DNA of 6,471 nucleotides. Source: Nitrospina sp. GTDB taxonomy: Bacteria; Nitrospinota; Nitrospinia; Nitrospinales; VA-1. The stretch is from positions 1-6,471 of the forward strand of contig JABGTQ010000267.1 of NCBI GenBank assembly GCA_018647025.1, written 5' to 3'. Below, piece by piece: positions 5,508-6,471 of this stretch (positions are counted from its first letter, which is position 1; the number at the start of each line of letters is the position of its first letter). The translations under genes were made by a program, and so were the position numbers. Below the pieces are notes generated by a model, which had not been told where the DNA came from, searched no databases, and was given only the letters and a program-made list of their open reading frames with translations.

Positions 5508-6200
5508 ATGCAAATTATTCCACTCATAGAATTAGGCCTTGTTTTTATTCCCACAGTTTTTCTGCTCGTTATAATGTTCCGTTGGCAGCTCAATGCTTGG
5601 GATGGGCTTTATGCAAATATTCGTATGCTCCTGCAGTTGTTAATGGTGGGCTATTTCCTCACTTATGTTTTCGATACCTCAGAACCAATTGTGATTGTTG
5701 TGTTAGTCGCTGTGATGATAGGTGTGTCTTCATGGATCGCGCTCCGGTCGATGGAGGGGCTAGAAAAGAAACCCTACCTTATTGTTCTAGCCTCAATTGG
5801 AATTCCCGGGATAATCATGCTGGTAGTGGTGACACAACTCGTGTTGAAAATGCCGCGATGGTTCGAGCCTAGCCTGGTCATACCAATTGCCGGAATGATT
5901 TTTGCTAATTCAATGAACACAGTAAGCCTGGCAGCAGAACGATTTGAATCAGAATTTAAACGAGGCGAAAGTTATATAATTGCGAGGCGGACTGCTTTAG
6001 GTGCTACTCTTATACCGCAGATAAATAGTCTCTTTGCTGTCGGGTTAGTTTCGCTGCCAGGAATGATGACTGGGCAAATTCTTTCTGGAGTGGATCCAAA
6101 CGTTGCAGTACGTTATCAGATCATGGTGATGTGGATGATATTTGGTTCGGGAGGTATTGCGGCCATCATGTATCTTTCTCTCCGAACAAAACAAAATTAA
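5508..6200 (+). CDS. fetB: FetB-like ABC transporter permease (UPF0014 family)
   Basis: Inner-membrane permease related to FetB (YbbM), which with the ATPase FetA exports iron in E. coli and helps in oxidative stress. The 230 residues have hydrophobic helices at about 5-24, 37-55, 60-78, 90-113, 122-140, 174-195 and 204-225. Family signatures are I125-P-I-A-G-M with the following N134-S-M, A-L-G-A-T-L-I-P (163-170), V178-G-L-V-S-L-P-G-M-M-T-G-Q (178-190) and R202-Y-Q-I-M-V-M (202-208). E. coli FetB, as I recall it, is nearly 30 residues longer, with about 15 more between the N-S-M helix and L-I-P. AGGAG, 5 bases upstream, supports the ATG. No ATPase gene adjoins it: upstream is the divergent small gene, downstream a convergent one. 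Sampled blocks are G+C-rich for the window (34 of 60 bases at 5701-5760). Substrate is inferred from family. Confidence 0.85.
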   Translation: MQIIPLIELGLVFIPTVFLLVIMFRWQLNAWDGLYANIRMLLQLLMVGYFLTYVFDTSEPIVIVVLVAVMIGVSSWIALRSMEGLEKKPYLIVLASIGIPGIIMLVVVTQLVLKMPRWFEPSLVIPIAGMIFANSMNTVSLAAERFESEFKRGESYIIARRTALGATLIPQINSLFAVGLVSLPGMMTGQILSGVDPNVAVRYQIMVMWMIFGSGGIAAIMYLSLRTKQN

Positions 6201-6286
6201 CAAAAGTTATAGATTTAGTTGTCTGTTTCAAAGGTAATGGAATTTCGGTTTCGGCACAGGAGGAAACTAACAATATCGAAGTTATC

Positions 6287-6471
6287 TTACTCGAAATATT
6301 TTTTTACTTCTGGATCATTTAATTCTTTATCAAATGATAAAATCGTGATGTTAATCCTTCGATTCTTTGAATTGTTAATATCATTTTTTAACAGTGGTTT
6401 GCTTGCTCCATATCCAATTACTTTAAGAAAACGATGCTTCTCTATACCATTCTTTGAAAGTTCCTTTCTTG
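6287..6471 (-). CDS. C-terminal end of an OmpA/MotB-family protein (partial, runs off the right edge)
   Basis: Sixty codons and a TAA (6287-6289) remain open on the minus strand to the window end; the gene starts beyond it. The visible part has R-K-E-L-S-K-N-G-I, then F-L-K-V-I-G-Y-G-A-S-K-P, and about 11 residues later N-R-R-I-N-I-T-I-L. This is the typical end of the OmpA-like peptidoglycan-binding domain, where G-Y-G-x-x-x-P and N-R-R-(I/V) are conserved, also found in the stator protein MotB. A 16-residue acidic/basic tail ends in K-K-Y-F-E. Such proteins sit in the outer or inner membrane and hold the cell wall. The visible part cannot decide between an outer-membrane OmpA/Pal type and a flagellar MotB type. 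It converges on the permease, with 86 bases between stops and no clear terminator. Confidence 0.82.
   Translation of the reverse strand, partial: RKELSKNGIEKHRFLKVIGYGASKPLLKNDINNSKNRRINITILSFDKELNDPEVKKYFE

Noticed and set aside
5582..5872. 96-codon plus-strand frame inside the permease gene
   Set aside because: Out-of-frame shadow of a well-supported membrane protein, rich in Cys and Arg and without its own ribosome site.
6201..6286. Bidirectional terminator between the convergent permease and OmpA/MotB-type genes
   Set aside because: Only short, competing repeats exist (TTAGTT with AACTAA, GTTTC with GAAAC), without a compact stem or T-tract.
6131..6322. 63-codon plus-strand frame overlapping the permease end
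   Set aside because: It overlaps both the permease in another frame and the OmpA/MotB-type gene on the other strand, and has no motif.

Overview
The window is AT-rich DNA, and the gaps between genes are markedly more AT-rich than the genes. It looks like a chromosomal segment of a Gram-negative bacterium. The support is a kelch protein with a Sec signal peptide, a FetB-type inner-membrane permease, a Sel1-repeat protein, and the C-terminus of an OmpA/MotB-type peptidoglycan-binding domain at the right edge. Nothing in the sequence fixes the taxon more closely. I found no rRNA, tRNA, CRISPR array, transposase or insertion-sequence ends.

Layout, left to right. 1-397 has no convincing gene and leads into a zinc-dependent, probably NADPH-using, alcohol/aldehyde dehydrogenase on the plus strand (398-1399). 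A 358-base gap follows, with palindromes and a possible decayed small reading frame. Then come minus-strand genes: an NAD(P)H-dependent FMN reductase-like flavoprotein (1758-2282), a cytoplasmic Sel1-repeat protein (2488-3165) and a DoxX-like four-helix membrane protein with a TTG start (3209-3568). The last two are 43 bases apart and probably form one transcript. A strong hairpin plus T-tract (3639-3686, minus strand) separates them from a secreted six-bladed kelch protein (4057-5016, minus). A 53-residue single-pass membrane protein (5197-5358, minus) is divergent from a FetB-like permease (5508-6200, plus), and their shared spacer holds a 30-bp near-perfect palindrome. The permease converges on a partial minus-strand gene (6287-6471) for the end of an OmpA/MotB-family protein.

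The genes do not form one obvious pathway. The dehydrogenase and flavoprotein are general redox enzymes that converge rather than share an operon. DoxX-like and Sel1 genes are probably co-transcribed. The permease has no ATPase partner in view. I see no clear new multi-gene system. The best leads are the divergent small-membrane-protein/fetB unit with its dyad operator candidate, and the apparently unpartnered FetB-like permease.
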